The position numbers and the translations under genes are program-made. Positions 29,542 to 37,471 of a stretch of 64,000 nt of DNA are shown here, one piece after another. Within the stretch, counting starts at the first letter, position 1. The number at the start of each line of letters is the position of its first letter. This stretch comes from Bacteroidota bacterium (lineage in GTDB: Bacteria; Bacteroidota; Bacteroidia; Cytophagales; Cyclobacteriaceae): NCBI GenBank assembly GCA_016191555.1, contig JACPVX010000057.1, positions 62,001 to 126,000 of the forward strand, read 5' to 3'. Under the pieces are notes generated by a model. That model ran no database searches. It worked only from the letters and a program-made list of their open reading frames with translations, and was not told the DNA's origin.

Positions 29542-29883
29542 ATGGCAAAAAAAGCAGCAAAGAAAAAAGCAGCTCCTAAAAAGGCCGCTAAGAAAGCCGC
29601 CCCTAAGAAGGCCGCTAAGAAAAAATCAGCTCGCAAACCCAATGCAGCATTCATGGCAGCATTGACTCCTAGTGCAGCATTAGGTGCAGTGGTAGGCAGC
29701 AAACCTCTTCCTAGAACTCAAATCATTAAGAAGATTTGGGAGTACATCAAGAAGAACAAACTACAAGACAGCAAAAACAGAAGAATGATCAATGCTGACG
29801 AAAAGTTGAAAGTGCTTTTCGATGGCAAGAAGCAAATCTCTATGTTTGAGTTGGCGAAAGTGGTTAACAAACACGTGAAGTAA
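29542..29883 (+). CDS. SWIB/MDM2-domain protein with Lys/Ala-rich histone H1-like N-terminal tail
   Basis: MAKKAAKKKAAPKKAAKKAAPKKAAKKKSARKPN then LPRTQIIKKIWEYIKKNKLQDSKNRRMINADEKLKVLFDGKKQISMFELAKVVNKHVK. Confidence 0.92.
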   Translation: MAKKAAKKKAAPKKAAKKAAPKKAAKKKSARKPNAAFMAALTPSAALGAVVGSKPLPRTQIIKKIWEYIKKNKLQDSKNRRMINADEKLKVLFDGKKQISMFELAKVVNKHVK

Positions 29884-29902
29884 TTCACCACCCAAAACAT
29901 CG

Positions 29903-29943
29903 GAGCGCAGGTCAAATTCGTTTGGCTTGCGCTCTTGTTTTTT
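29903..29943 (+). terminator. Rho-independent terminator after SWIB gene
   Basis: GAGCGCAGGTCAAA-ttcg-TTTGGCTTGCGCTC followed by ttgtttttt. Confidence 0.75.
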
Positions 29944-29977
29944 AGACTAATTCCATTTAACCGTTACTACGGATTCG

Positions 29978-31036
29978 TTATTTTTTTGAAAGCGTAAGGC
30001 GCACCACCTTGCTTTCAAAAACTCCCCCGATCAACAACTGATTTTTGTAATGTATGCCTATGCTCGAAGCGGAAATCACTTCACCTTCATTGAGAAAAAC
30101 TTCTTCTATTCGATAGCTGTCATTTCCTTCCGGTGTCAACTTGAAAATTTGAGAGGGAGATTTCTTGGTAGAGTCACTCGCATGTCCTACGAACTTTAAC
30201 ATCTTTGGATGCGATGCAATCCATAGGTTGCCGGCTTCATCTACCGAAATATTATCCAGGCCAGATTTCAGATTCAGTTTATCCAGCAGCTTCAAAGTGC
30301 CTGTTTGTGCATCGCGGCTAAAAGTGAGTAGCTCTCTGCCGGTGGTGTGAGTTAGATATAACTTTGATCCATCGTTGGAGATATTCACACCATTGCCGTA
30401 AGTGAGACCTTCGTAGGCCTTGGAGAACTTTGTCCCATCAAAATACAAAAGATAAGAGAGCGGTACACGTAGGTAGTCTTCTACTTTGCGCATAGCTCCT
30501 TTTTGGGTGCCGTGGTCATTGGTTACGTAGAATTGGGTAGGAGATACACCGACCACGTCATTGGGGCAACACATCGATTCATCGGAATACGAGTGCTGAT
30601 GAAAGAGGGTGTCATTCTTAAATTGAAATAACTCTACAAAATTTCCCATGTTGTTGTGGTTTACAACGAATAGGTAGTCCGCTGATTCATAGGTAAGAAA
30701 AGAAACGCCATGCGGACGAAATTGACCGCTGTAGGTAGTCGGAATTTTCAAAGGTACTTTTCCACTATCTAATCGTAGAAGATAGATTCCACCTTCCACC
30801 TCTTGACCTTGAAGTTGTCTCCAGCGATCGGTGCTGGAGATGAACAGCAATCCCTTTCGGTAGTCGATATCCATGTCTTCGGCCCCGGGTGTGTTGGTAT
30901 AAGTAGCTTCGATTTTGCCTTCTATGTGCGGTGTAAGGGTTGTAAACACGCCCGCAGCATAGAGTGTATTGAGAATAAAAATGACTACAAACACTGCAAG
31001 AAAACCGAGCCCAATTTTCAAATACTTTTTAGTCAT
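29978..31036 (-). CDS. SMP-30/paraoxonase-like (arylesterase family) beta-propeller, membrane-anchored
   Basis: PGAEDMDIDYRKGLLFISSTDR..CCPNDVVGVSPTQFYVTNDHGT..YGNGVNISNDGSKLYLTHTTGRELLTF. Confidence 0.78.
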   Translation of the reverse strand: MTKKYLKIGLGFLAVFVVIFILNTLYAAGVFTTLTPHIEGKIEATYTNTPGAEDMDIDYRKGLLFISSTDRWRQLQGQEVEGGIYLLRLDSGKVPLKIPTTYSGQFRPHGVSFLTYESADYLFVVNHNNMGNFVELFQFKNDTLFHQHSYSDESMCCPNDVVGVSPTQFYVTNDHGTQKGAMRKVEDYLRVPLSYLLYFDGTKFSKAYEGLTYGNGVNISNDGSKLYLTHTTGRELLTFSRDAQTGTLKLLDKLNLKSGLDNISVDEAGNLWIASHPKMLKFVGHASDSTKKSPSQIFKLTPEGNDSYRIEEVFLNEGEVISASSIGIHYKNQLLIGGVFESKVVRLTLSKK

Positions 31037-31131
31037 GGCGATTGATTTCTGTTGACTAAAGATAAGGGTTTTAAAATTCGAAAATAGGCTTCGAATCTCT
31101 GGGAATGGTGAGATACCTTAACGAATTGAAA

Positions 31132-31917
31132 TTAATGCACTCCGTCAAACCACTCTTTGAATTCGTTTACCTTCTCGCGGCTCACGATAATTTCTTTATC
31201 CCAAGCCGGTTGGGTGGTGATTTTCAATCGGCTGTTAGAGTAAGTCACCACATCCTGTATGAAAGGGATATGCACAATGTAGGAGCGGTTGACGCGAAAG
31301 AAATTTTTAGGGTTCAACACTTCATCCAGCGACTCCAGCGTGAAATCGATAATGAATTTGCGCTGTTGGTTGGTCACTAAATACACATCACGCCCATCGG
31401 CAAAAAAGAATAGCACCTGATCGATAGTGATGGAGCGAATGTGATCGCCCACCTTCACCATGAACCGTTCTTTATAATTTTTTGGTGAATCAGTTTGTGC
31501 CAGTGATTTGATCTTTTCGCGTTTGGCATCGGTGGTGGCCATTTGCTCGCGCAGGTTTTCAAACTTTTGCAAGCTGGCACTCAGGTCTGCGAATGTGACC
31601 GGCTTCAACAAATAGTCGATGCTGTTAACTTTAAATGCTTCCAGCGCATATTCATTGTAGGCTGTGACAAAAATTACCGGCTTCTGTACAGTCACTTCTT
31701 TGAAGATGGCAAAACTCAATCCATCCTTCAGTTGAATGTCCATAAAGATCAGATCGATGCTCTCTTGATTGTTCTGAAGCCATTGGGAGGCACTCTCAAT
31801 CGAATCGCATACGGCAGCTACCGAAATGGTTGAGCTATACTTTTGTAGGTAACGTTCCAGTTTCTCTGCTGCCGGAGTTTCGTCTTCAACAATCAATATG
31901 GAAAGCGTCAGACTCAT
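31132..31917 (-). CDS. LytTR-family response regulator
   Basis: LSILIVEDETPAAEKLERYL..LIFMDIQL..FVTAYNEYALEAFKVNSIDYLLKPV..C-terminal FFRVNRSYIVHIPFIQ. Confidence 0.94.
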   Translation of the reverse strand: MSLTLSILIVEDETPAAEKLERYLQKYSSTISVAAVCDSIESASQWLQNNQESIDLIFMDIQLKDGLSFAIFKEVTVQKPVIFVTAYNEYALEAFKVNSIDYLLKPVTFADLSASLQKFENLREQMATTDAKREKIKSLAQTDSPKNYKERFMVKVGDHIRSITIDQVLFFFADGRDVYLVTNQQRKFIIDFTLESLDEVLNPKNFFRVNRSYIVHIPFIQDVVTYSNSRLKITTQPAWDKEIIVSREKVNEFKEWFDGVH

Positions 31918-32960
31918 TCGGTTTCAGATAAGAGAGGTTCAACCATTATCATCGGAAATTTAATATAATTTTCCCGACCCGCCTTCACTTGCACAAAAGG
32001 ACGATCGCTGTAAACCGAATAGGAGCGTTGCAAGCGCTGAAAGGCTGCTATACTCTCGGGATGCATTTGCAGTTTGTCGTTGAGGTCGTGATGCAATACA
32101 AAGTATTCGTCATCTTCTTGCGAGAGTGTGAATACTAATGGCGCATCGGGCGAGATGAGCGTATTGCGAATGACGCTATCAATAGCCGTGATAAGTGCAC
32201 CCGGCATTAATTGAATAGAAGAAGTTTCAGAAATCTGGTTGATCCACTTGATGGTTTGCCGGTGCTTTTGATTGGCCAAGCGAATCAAGTGCTGTACGGC
32301 CTGTATTTCTTCAGCTAAGCTCACGAATTCTTTTTGCCGGTGAACCAACTGGTAGCGGTATAAAGCCGCCAGACTGTCAATCAAATCTTCGGCCACATCT
32401 GTTTTTTTGTGGAGACATAGAATCAGATCTTCCAGACTGTCGTAAAGCAGATCGGGATTGATTTCTTGTTTGAAGGAGAGAAACTCGGATTCCAGGCTTT
32501 CGCGTAATTTTTGTTCTTGCTCAATGCGCAGCGTATTTTCCAAATGCAAATATTGATTGCCGATGTACAACGCGTTGTAGAGAAATGAAGTCAGTGTAAA
32601 TAAAGTGCCGAATATCCACAACTCGCGACTGCTGATATCAAATCCAATCACCCATTGAAAATAGCTGCTGATCGCGATGAGCACGATGGCCACACTGATG
32701 GAAGTGGTGGCAAATACTTGAAGTGCTAATTTTTTAGGCTCCATGGAAAAGAAACGCTGGAGCAGCACGATAGCAAGACGCATGGACTCGAAGGAAATCA
32801 AGCTCAGCCCAATGCATACATACACTTCCTGATTGCTGATCAGTGTGGTGATTTGCTCTACATTGTTGTTGATCAGCAGAATCAGCAAATAGATAAATAC
32901 GCCAAACACAGGCGGAGCCAGTATGCGAAAGAAGGGATTATGTATAAAAATCCGTTTCAT
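31914..32960 (-). CDS. Histidine-kinase-like membrane protein, apparently degenerate (pseudokinase)
   Basis: KQEINPDLLYDSLEDLILCLHKKTDVAEDLIDSLAALYRYQL aligns with the LytS-type QISPHxLFNxLN motif but His is Asp; no N-box or G-box. Confidence 0.8.
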   Translation of the reverse strand: MKRIFIHNPFFRILAPPVFGVFIYLLILLINNNVEQITTLISNQEVYVCIGLSLISFESMRLAIVLLQRFFSMEPKKLALQVFATTSISVAIVLIAISSYFQWVIGFDISSRELWIFGTLFTLTSFLYNALYIGNQYLHLENTLRIEQEQKLRESLESEFLSFKQEINPDLLYDSLEDLILCLHKKTDVAEDLIDSLAALYRYQLVHRQKEFVSLAEEIQAVQHLIRLANQKHRQTIKWINQISETSSIQLMPGALITAIDSVIRNTLISPDAPLVFTLSQEDDEYFVLHHDLNDKLQMHPESIAAFQRLQRSYSVYSDRPFVQVKAGRENYIKFPMIMVEPLLSETE

Positions 32961-33976
32961 CCTTTGGCTGGTTTGATTCTATCTTTTTTCAATACGGGCA
33001 GTTGCACCGAAAACTTCTCTCCATCTTTTATTACTACTTTTTCGGAGGTAAAGAATTTGTAACGCTGATGAATGTTTTCCAACCCTACCCGAAAACTGAC
33101 CACCGGTTGTGTGGCATCTGTTTTGGTGTTGGTTACTAACAAATGCGTGTTGTCTTGCGCGCCAATGTACACCAGCAGTGGTTTGTCTTTGCTGATTTTG
33201 TTGTGCTTCACCGCATTCTCCACTAATAGCTGTAGCGTCATCGGAGGTACTACGCTATCCATCACATTTTGTGGGAGATTGACCTCCAGTTGTAAATGAT
33301 ATTCGTAGCGCACCTGTAATAAGAAATAGTATGACTTGACAAACTCTAATTCTTCCCGTAAGGAAACCAGCCGCTGCTTTTGGTGTGACAATACGTACCG
33401 AAACGTGTCGGCCATTCTGCGGATAAATTCTTCTGCTACACGCGTATCTTTGAAGAGTAAGGAAGAAACCGTGTTGAGGCAATTGAAAAGATAGTGTGGA
33501 CTAATTTGGCTCTTGAGTGATTCGAACTGTAACTCCAGTTGCCAGCGATCGGATCGCAGTTGCTCGGCTTGAATAACGGCATAGTGGTAATAAGAATAAA
33601 AGAGGCCGTAAAATATTTCATAGATAACAACTACAATTACAAAGACGATCACTAGCTTCAAAAGCTCTTCGGAGGTTAATGCAAACAGGAATTTTCCCGT
33701 AAGGCTAAGAAACAAAGCCATCACAATGAAGTTAGCGATTAGCCCCACCAGAAAGCGCATCATGAAATGTTCTTTCCAGTCCAGTAGCTTGTTAATGATT
33801 CGGTCAGTAGTTAAGAGAAGAACGCCAATAGCGTTGGTCAAAGCAATCAGCAAAAGATATCGTTTCCATGTGGTGCTAATGGGAGCCACCGACCCATTCT
33901 CACTATAATAGATAAAAAGAAAAAGTAAAATGCCCAGTCCGGTGCAGCTAGCGATGAGCAAGGCGTACTTCTTCAT
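32957..33976 (-). CDS. LytS/YehU-type sensor histidine kinase
   Basis: KSQISPHYLFNCLNTVSSLLFKDTRVAEEFIRRMADTFRYVL..LQLLVENAVKHNKIS..GLENIHQRYKFF. Confidence 0.93.
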   Translation of the reverse strand: MKKYALLIASCTGLGILLFLFIYYSENGSVAPISTTWKRYLLLIALTNAIGVLLLTTDRIINKLLDWKEHFMMRFLVGLIANFIVMALFLSLTGKFLFALTSEELLKLVIVFVIVVVIYEIFYGLFYSYYHYAVIQAEQLRSDRWQLELQFESLKSQISPHYLFNCLNTVSSLLFKDTRVAEEFIRRMADTFRYVLSHQKQRLVSLREELEFVKSYYFLLQVRYEYHLQLEVNLPQNVMDSVVPPMTLQLLVENAVKHNKISKDKPLLVYIGAQDNTHLLVTNTKTDATQPVVSFRVGLENIHQRYKFFTSEKVVIKDGEKFSVQLPVLKKDRIKPAKG

Positions 33977-34065
33977 TCGTGAAAACTTGTTACTGAATGG
34001 TTTGTGATCGCATGAAGATAAAAAAATTAATCCTCAATGCAATTGGTTTAGAAGTTAAGGAGAAA

Positions 34066-34091
34066 CCGGAGCGCGGTGCTGTACGCTCCGG
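34066..34091. terminator. Hairpin, probable intrinsic terminator near end of SDHY-repeat gene
   Basis: CCGGAGCG-cggtgctgta-CGCTCCGG, T-rich on plus-strand side (gttttta). Confidence 0.5.
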
Positions 34092-34099
34092 GTTTTTAT

Positions 34100-35518
34100 T
34101 TAGTCGATGGCACGCATGGCGCGGCCATAGTAGGTTTCAGATTCGATGCGCTTGGCAGCTGTACGATAGGCTTCTTTCAATGAAGAATCATTGATACCTT
34201 TCATTTTATACGCAACGTCAGTCAAAACCTCGGTGATGTAATGATCGGACTCGATGTGTGAGGTAGCTTGTAAAATGCTCATTAAGCTCTCTTTGGATAA
34301 ATTGGGACGCTCTAAGGCAGTTTGTAAAAACACGGACATGTAGTGGTCACTTTGATTTCCACTCATAGCGGCAATTAACTTTTGAAAGTTCTCGTCAGTC
34401 AGATTTTGACGTTTCACCAATTGATTGGCTACTTGTGTGATATAGTGATCCGATTCAATCGAACCGATTACTTCCATCGCACTGTTTAATACTTCGGGGG
34501 TCAGATTATTCTGCAAAAGATTGCCCATCACTTCACTCTTATAATGATCTGAATCAATATTTTTTACAGATTCCAATACTTTTTGAAATGCGGTAGCAGA
34601 TAATCCCGGCTTTGACAAAGCTTTATTGAGTACTACGCTACGATAATGATCAGACTCAATGGTTTGTGTAGTGTTGATCATTTCTGTGATCATTCCATCG
34701 GTGAGGTTATTTTGTTTCAGTAATACTTTTAGCACTTCAGTTTTGTAATGATCAGAATCCATTTTTCCCGTGGCAATCATAATGATACGCACATTTTCTA
34801 TAGTGGCGGGACCGCTATACAGAGCTTCGCGGATGACTTCTGTTTTATAATGATCAGATTCCATTTTTTGCGTAGCGGTAAACAGCGCCTCTGTAGCCAT
34901 TTTGTTTTGCAGGAACTTATCCATGCTGCCTTTCAAAAACTCGGCGAGGTAATGGTCGGAGTCTATGGTACTTGAAATCCCGGAGGCGATCATTCCGTAA
35001 TCGGTGACAGGGATATTTAACTTCATGAGAAGTCCGGCATAGTGTGCTTTTACATGGTCACTCTCCAATCGCTTGATTTCGTTTACCACGGCCACCGCAC
35101 CGCCCTGGCGAAAGAATCGATTTACTCGACTTTCTGCACCGATGGTAGTGGTACGCACCAATTCAGGTAGCACTTCCGAAAGCCATTTGCGTCCTTCAGG
35201 TTCAAAAGCAACAAGGGTACGACCTTCGTAGTACTCACGCTTCAAGCCGTTGCCTTGTGGAGTAATTACGATAGAGCGTTTGTTGCCAAATACCGTTTTG
35301 GTAATTTCTAAATAACCATCAGCCGACATGCTTTTTACGTCTAAGTCATTGTCGGTGAGTTCTACTTTACCACGCGTTTCTACATTAAAGCTGGTGAGGC
35401 CGGTGGAATGCTTGTAGACGGTTTTTCCGTTGAACGAAGAATTGGAAGAGTAAATGCCGATCTGTCCCCACACGGTGGACGATACAACAAGGGCGAGCGA
35501 AAGTAGATAAGCCTTCAT
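34100..35518 (-). CDS. Exported repeat protein with SDHY-containing ~35-residue repeats (putative alpha-solenoid)
   Basis: Signal peptide MKAYLLSLALVVSSTVWGQ; eight SDHY tetrapeptides plus SDHV and SETY variants at regular spacing. Confidence 0.8.
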   Translation of the reverse strand: MKAYLLSLALVVSSTVWGQIGIYSSNSSFNGKTVYKHSTGLTSFNVETRGKVELTDNDLDVKSMSADGYLEITKTVFGNKRSIVITPQGNGLKREYYEGRTLVAFEPEGRKWLSEVLPELVRTTTIGAESRVNRFFRQGGAVAVVNEIKRLESDHVKAHYAGLLMKLNIPVTDYGMIASGISSTIDSDHYLAEFLKGSMDKFLQNKMATEALFTATQKMESDHYKTEVIREALYSGPATIENVRIIMIATGKMDSDHYKTEVLKVLLKQNNLTDGMITEMINTTQTIESDHYRSVVLNKALSKPGLSATAFQKVLESVKNIDSDHYKSEVMGNLLQNNLTPEVLNSAMEVIGSIESDHYITQVANQLVKRQNLTDENFQKLIAAMSGNQSDHYMSVFLQTALERPNLSKESLMSILQATSHIESDHYITEVLTDVAYKMKGINDSSLKEAYRTAAKRIESETYYGRAMRAID

Positions 35519-35634
35519 AGGAATAGATATTTGAACTACCATACGGCAAAAGTGAGGCTTAGATGCCTGTCCGTCAAGTCAAATGACATGAGTTGTAGGA
35601 CAGGTGTAGTGAATTGCGGGAGTGATGAACCGTT

Positions 35635-37434
35635 CTATTCTTTTGGCTCAGAATTTCCTACTTCCACATGTTCTCGGATTTTCAAAGCTGCCGCATCGCC
35701 TATCACTTCTTTCAATTCTTCCAAAGAAGCTTCTTTGATTTTTTTGAAGGACTTAAAGTGAGCTAGTAGTTTATCGGCTGTCTTTTTGCCAATGCCAGGA
35801 ATGTTTTCCAACTCTGTAACAAAGGTGGAATTGCTGCGCTTCAGTCGGTGGAAGGTAATGCCAAAACGGTGTGCCTCATCGCGGATGCGTTGAATCAACA
35901 TTAAGCCAGGCGATTTTTTGCTGATCAAAAGCGGTAATGGATCTTCCGGATAATAAATTTCTTCCAATCGCTTGGCGATGCCAACAATCGGGATTTTGCC
36001 ATACAATCCCAACTCCTGCAACGCCTCACACGCGCTGCTCAATTGGCCTTTGCCACCGTCCACAATGATCAAGTGCGGATATTCGCCTTGCTCTTCCATG
36101 ATGCGCTTGTAACGCCTTCCCACAATCTCTTTCATCGAAGCAAAGTCGTTGGGGCCTACAACTGTTTTGATATTGAAATGGCGATAGCCTTTTTTATCCG
36201 GTTTGCCATCCACAAAACGCACCATCGAAGCAACGGGATTGGTTCCTTGAAAATTGGAGTTATCGAAGCACTCAATGATTTTTGGATATTGAATCAGTCG
36301 AAGGTTTTCTTGTAAGATGTGGAGTACTTCATTCTTTTTGGTTTTGCGCTCTTCCTGATTGATTTCTCGTTCGCGCTTCAAATACAACGCATTCTTCAAT
36401 GAGAGATCGACCAGTTTCTTTTTATCGCCAATGATCGGCACTACATTTTCAAAAGCTTCCGACTTCACACTCAAAGCTACGTTGGTATAAACTTCCGGAT
36501 TGTTACTGTGGTATTCGGTGCGCAATTCTTCCACGGCCAAACTCAAAATCTCGTCATCCGATTCATCGAGTTTTTTTTTGATCTCCAGATTTTTAGAAAA
36601 GATGATAGAGCCTTCTTTGATTTGCAGATAGTTGATGTAGGCAAAGGTTTCGCTGCTGGCGATAGTCACCACATCAATGTCGGTGAGTTTACGATTCACC
36701 ACCAGCGACTTGCTCTGGAAGTTTTCGAGTTTCTCTAATTTGAATTTGTAGAAAGCCGCTTTTTCAAACTCTAATTTCTCAGCCGCCTGTTTCATCTGAT
36801 CGGCAAAATAATCTTCGACAATGCTGAGGTTGCCTTTCAAAATGTATCGGGCTTGCGCGATTTCTTCTAAGTAAGCCTGCTCTTCTTGTTTACCCTCACA
36901 AGGACCCTTGCAATTACCGATATGAAACTCCAGACAAACTTTGAATTTTTTCTCTTCGATGTTTTCTGCGGAAAGCAACAACGAACACGTGCGGATGGAA
37001 TACAATTGTCTGACTAATTCCAACACACTATTCATGGAGCCAACGCTTGAGTAGGGACCAAAATATTCGCCTTGCTTCGGAATGTATTTGCGGGTGGAGA
37101 TAATTCGCGGAAAGCGTTCTTTTAAAATGCAGAGGTACGGAAACGTTTTGTCATCCTTCAGCAAGATGTTGTACTTCGGCTGATTCTGTTTGATGAGATT
37201 GTTCTCGAGCAGCAGCGCATCGAATTCGGTGTTGGCCAACGTAAACTCCATTCTATGGATTTCAGATACCAACTTTTCGGTTTTACGATTGTATTGCGAT
37301 TGCTTGTTGAAGTAGCTGCTCACACGCTTCTTCAAGCTTTTGGCTTTGCCTACATAGATCAATACATCTTCTTTATTGTAATACCGATAAACACCGGGGG
37401 AATCGGGCAGCGAAGCAACTTGATCTTTTAGCAT
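35635..37434 (-). CDS. uvrC: Excinuclease ABC subunit C
   Basis: LPDSPGVYRYYNKEDVLIYVGKAKSLKKRVSSYF (GIY-YIG), UVR motif, ECFDNSNFQGTNPVASMVRFVDG, C-terminal HhH GIGKKTADKLLAHF. Confidence 0.97.
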   Translation of the reverse strand: MLKDQVASLPDSPGVYRYYNKEDVLIYVGKAKSLKKRVSSYFNKQSQYNRKTEKLVSEIHRMEFTLANTEFDALLLENNLIKQNQPKYNILLKDDKTFPYLCILKERFPRIISTRKYIPKQGEYFGPYSSVGSMNSVLELVRQLYSIRTCSLLLSAENIEEKKFKVCLEFHIGNCKGPCEGKQEEQAYLEEIAQARYILKGNLSIVEDYFADQMKQAAEKLEFEKAAFYKFKLEKLENFQSKSLVVNRKLTDIDVVTIASSETFAYINYLQIKEGSIIFSKNLEIKKKLDESDDEILSLAVEELRTEYHSNNPEVYTNVALSVKSEAFENVVPIIGDKKKLVDLSLKNALYLKREREINQEERKTKKNEVLHILQENLRLIQYPKIIECFDNSNFQGTNPVASMVRFVDGKPDKKGYRHFNIKTVVGPNDFASMKEIVGRRYKRIMEEQGEYPHLIIVDGGKGQLSSACEALQELGLYGKIPIVGIAKRLEEIYYPEDPLPLLISKKSPGLMLIQRIRDEAHRFGITFHRLKRSNSTFVTELENIPGIGKKTADKLLAHFKSFKKIKEASLEELKEVIGDAAALKIREHVEVGNSEPKE

Positions 37435-37471
37435 GTGTGTGGTGCAAACGTAAAGGTCTGCACTTTAGCTC

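Noticed and set aside
29542-29640. Short direct DNA repeats as a CRISPR-like or satellite array
   Set aside because: They encode the Lys/Ala tail of the SWIB protein in frame.
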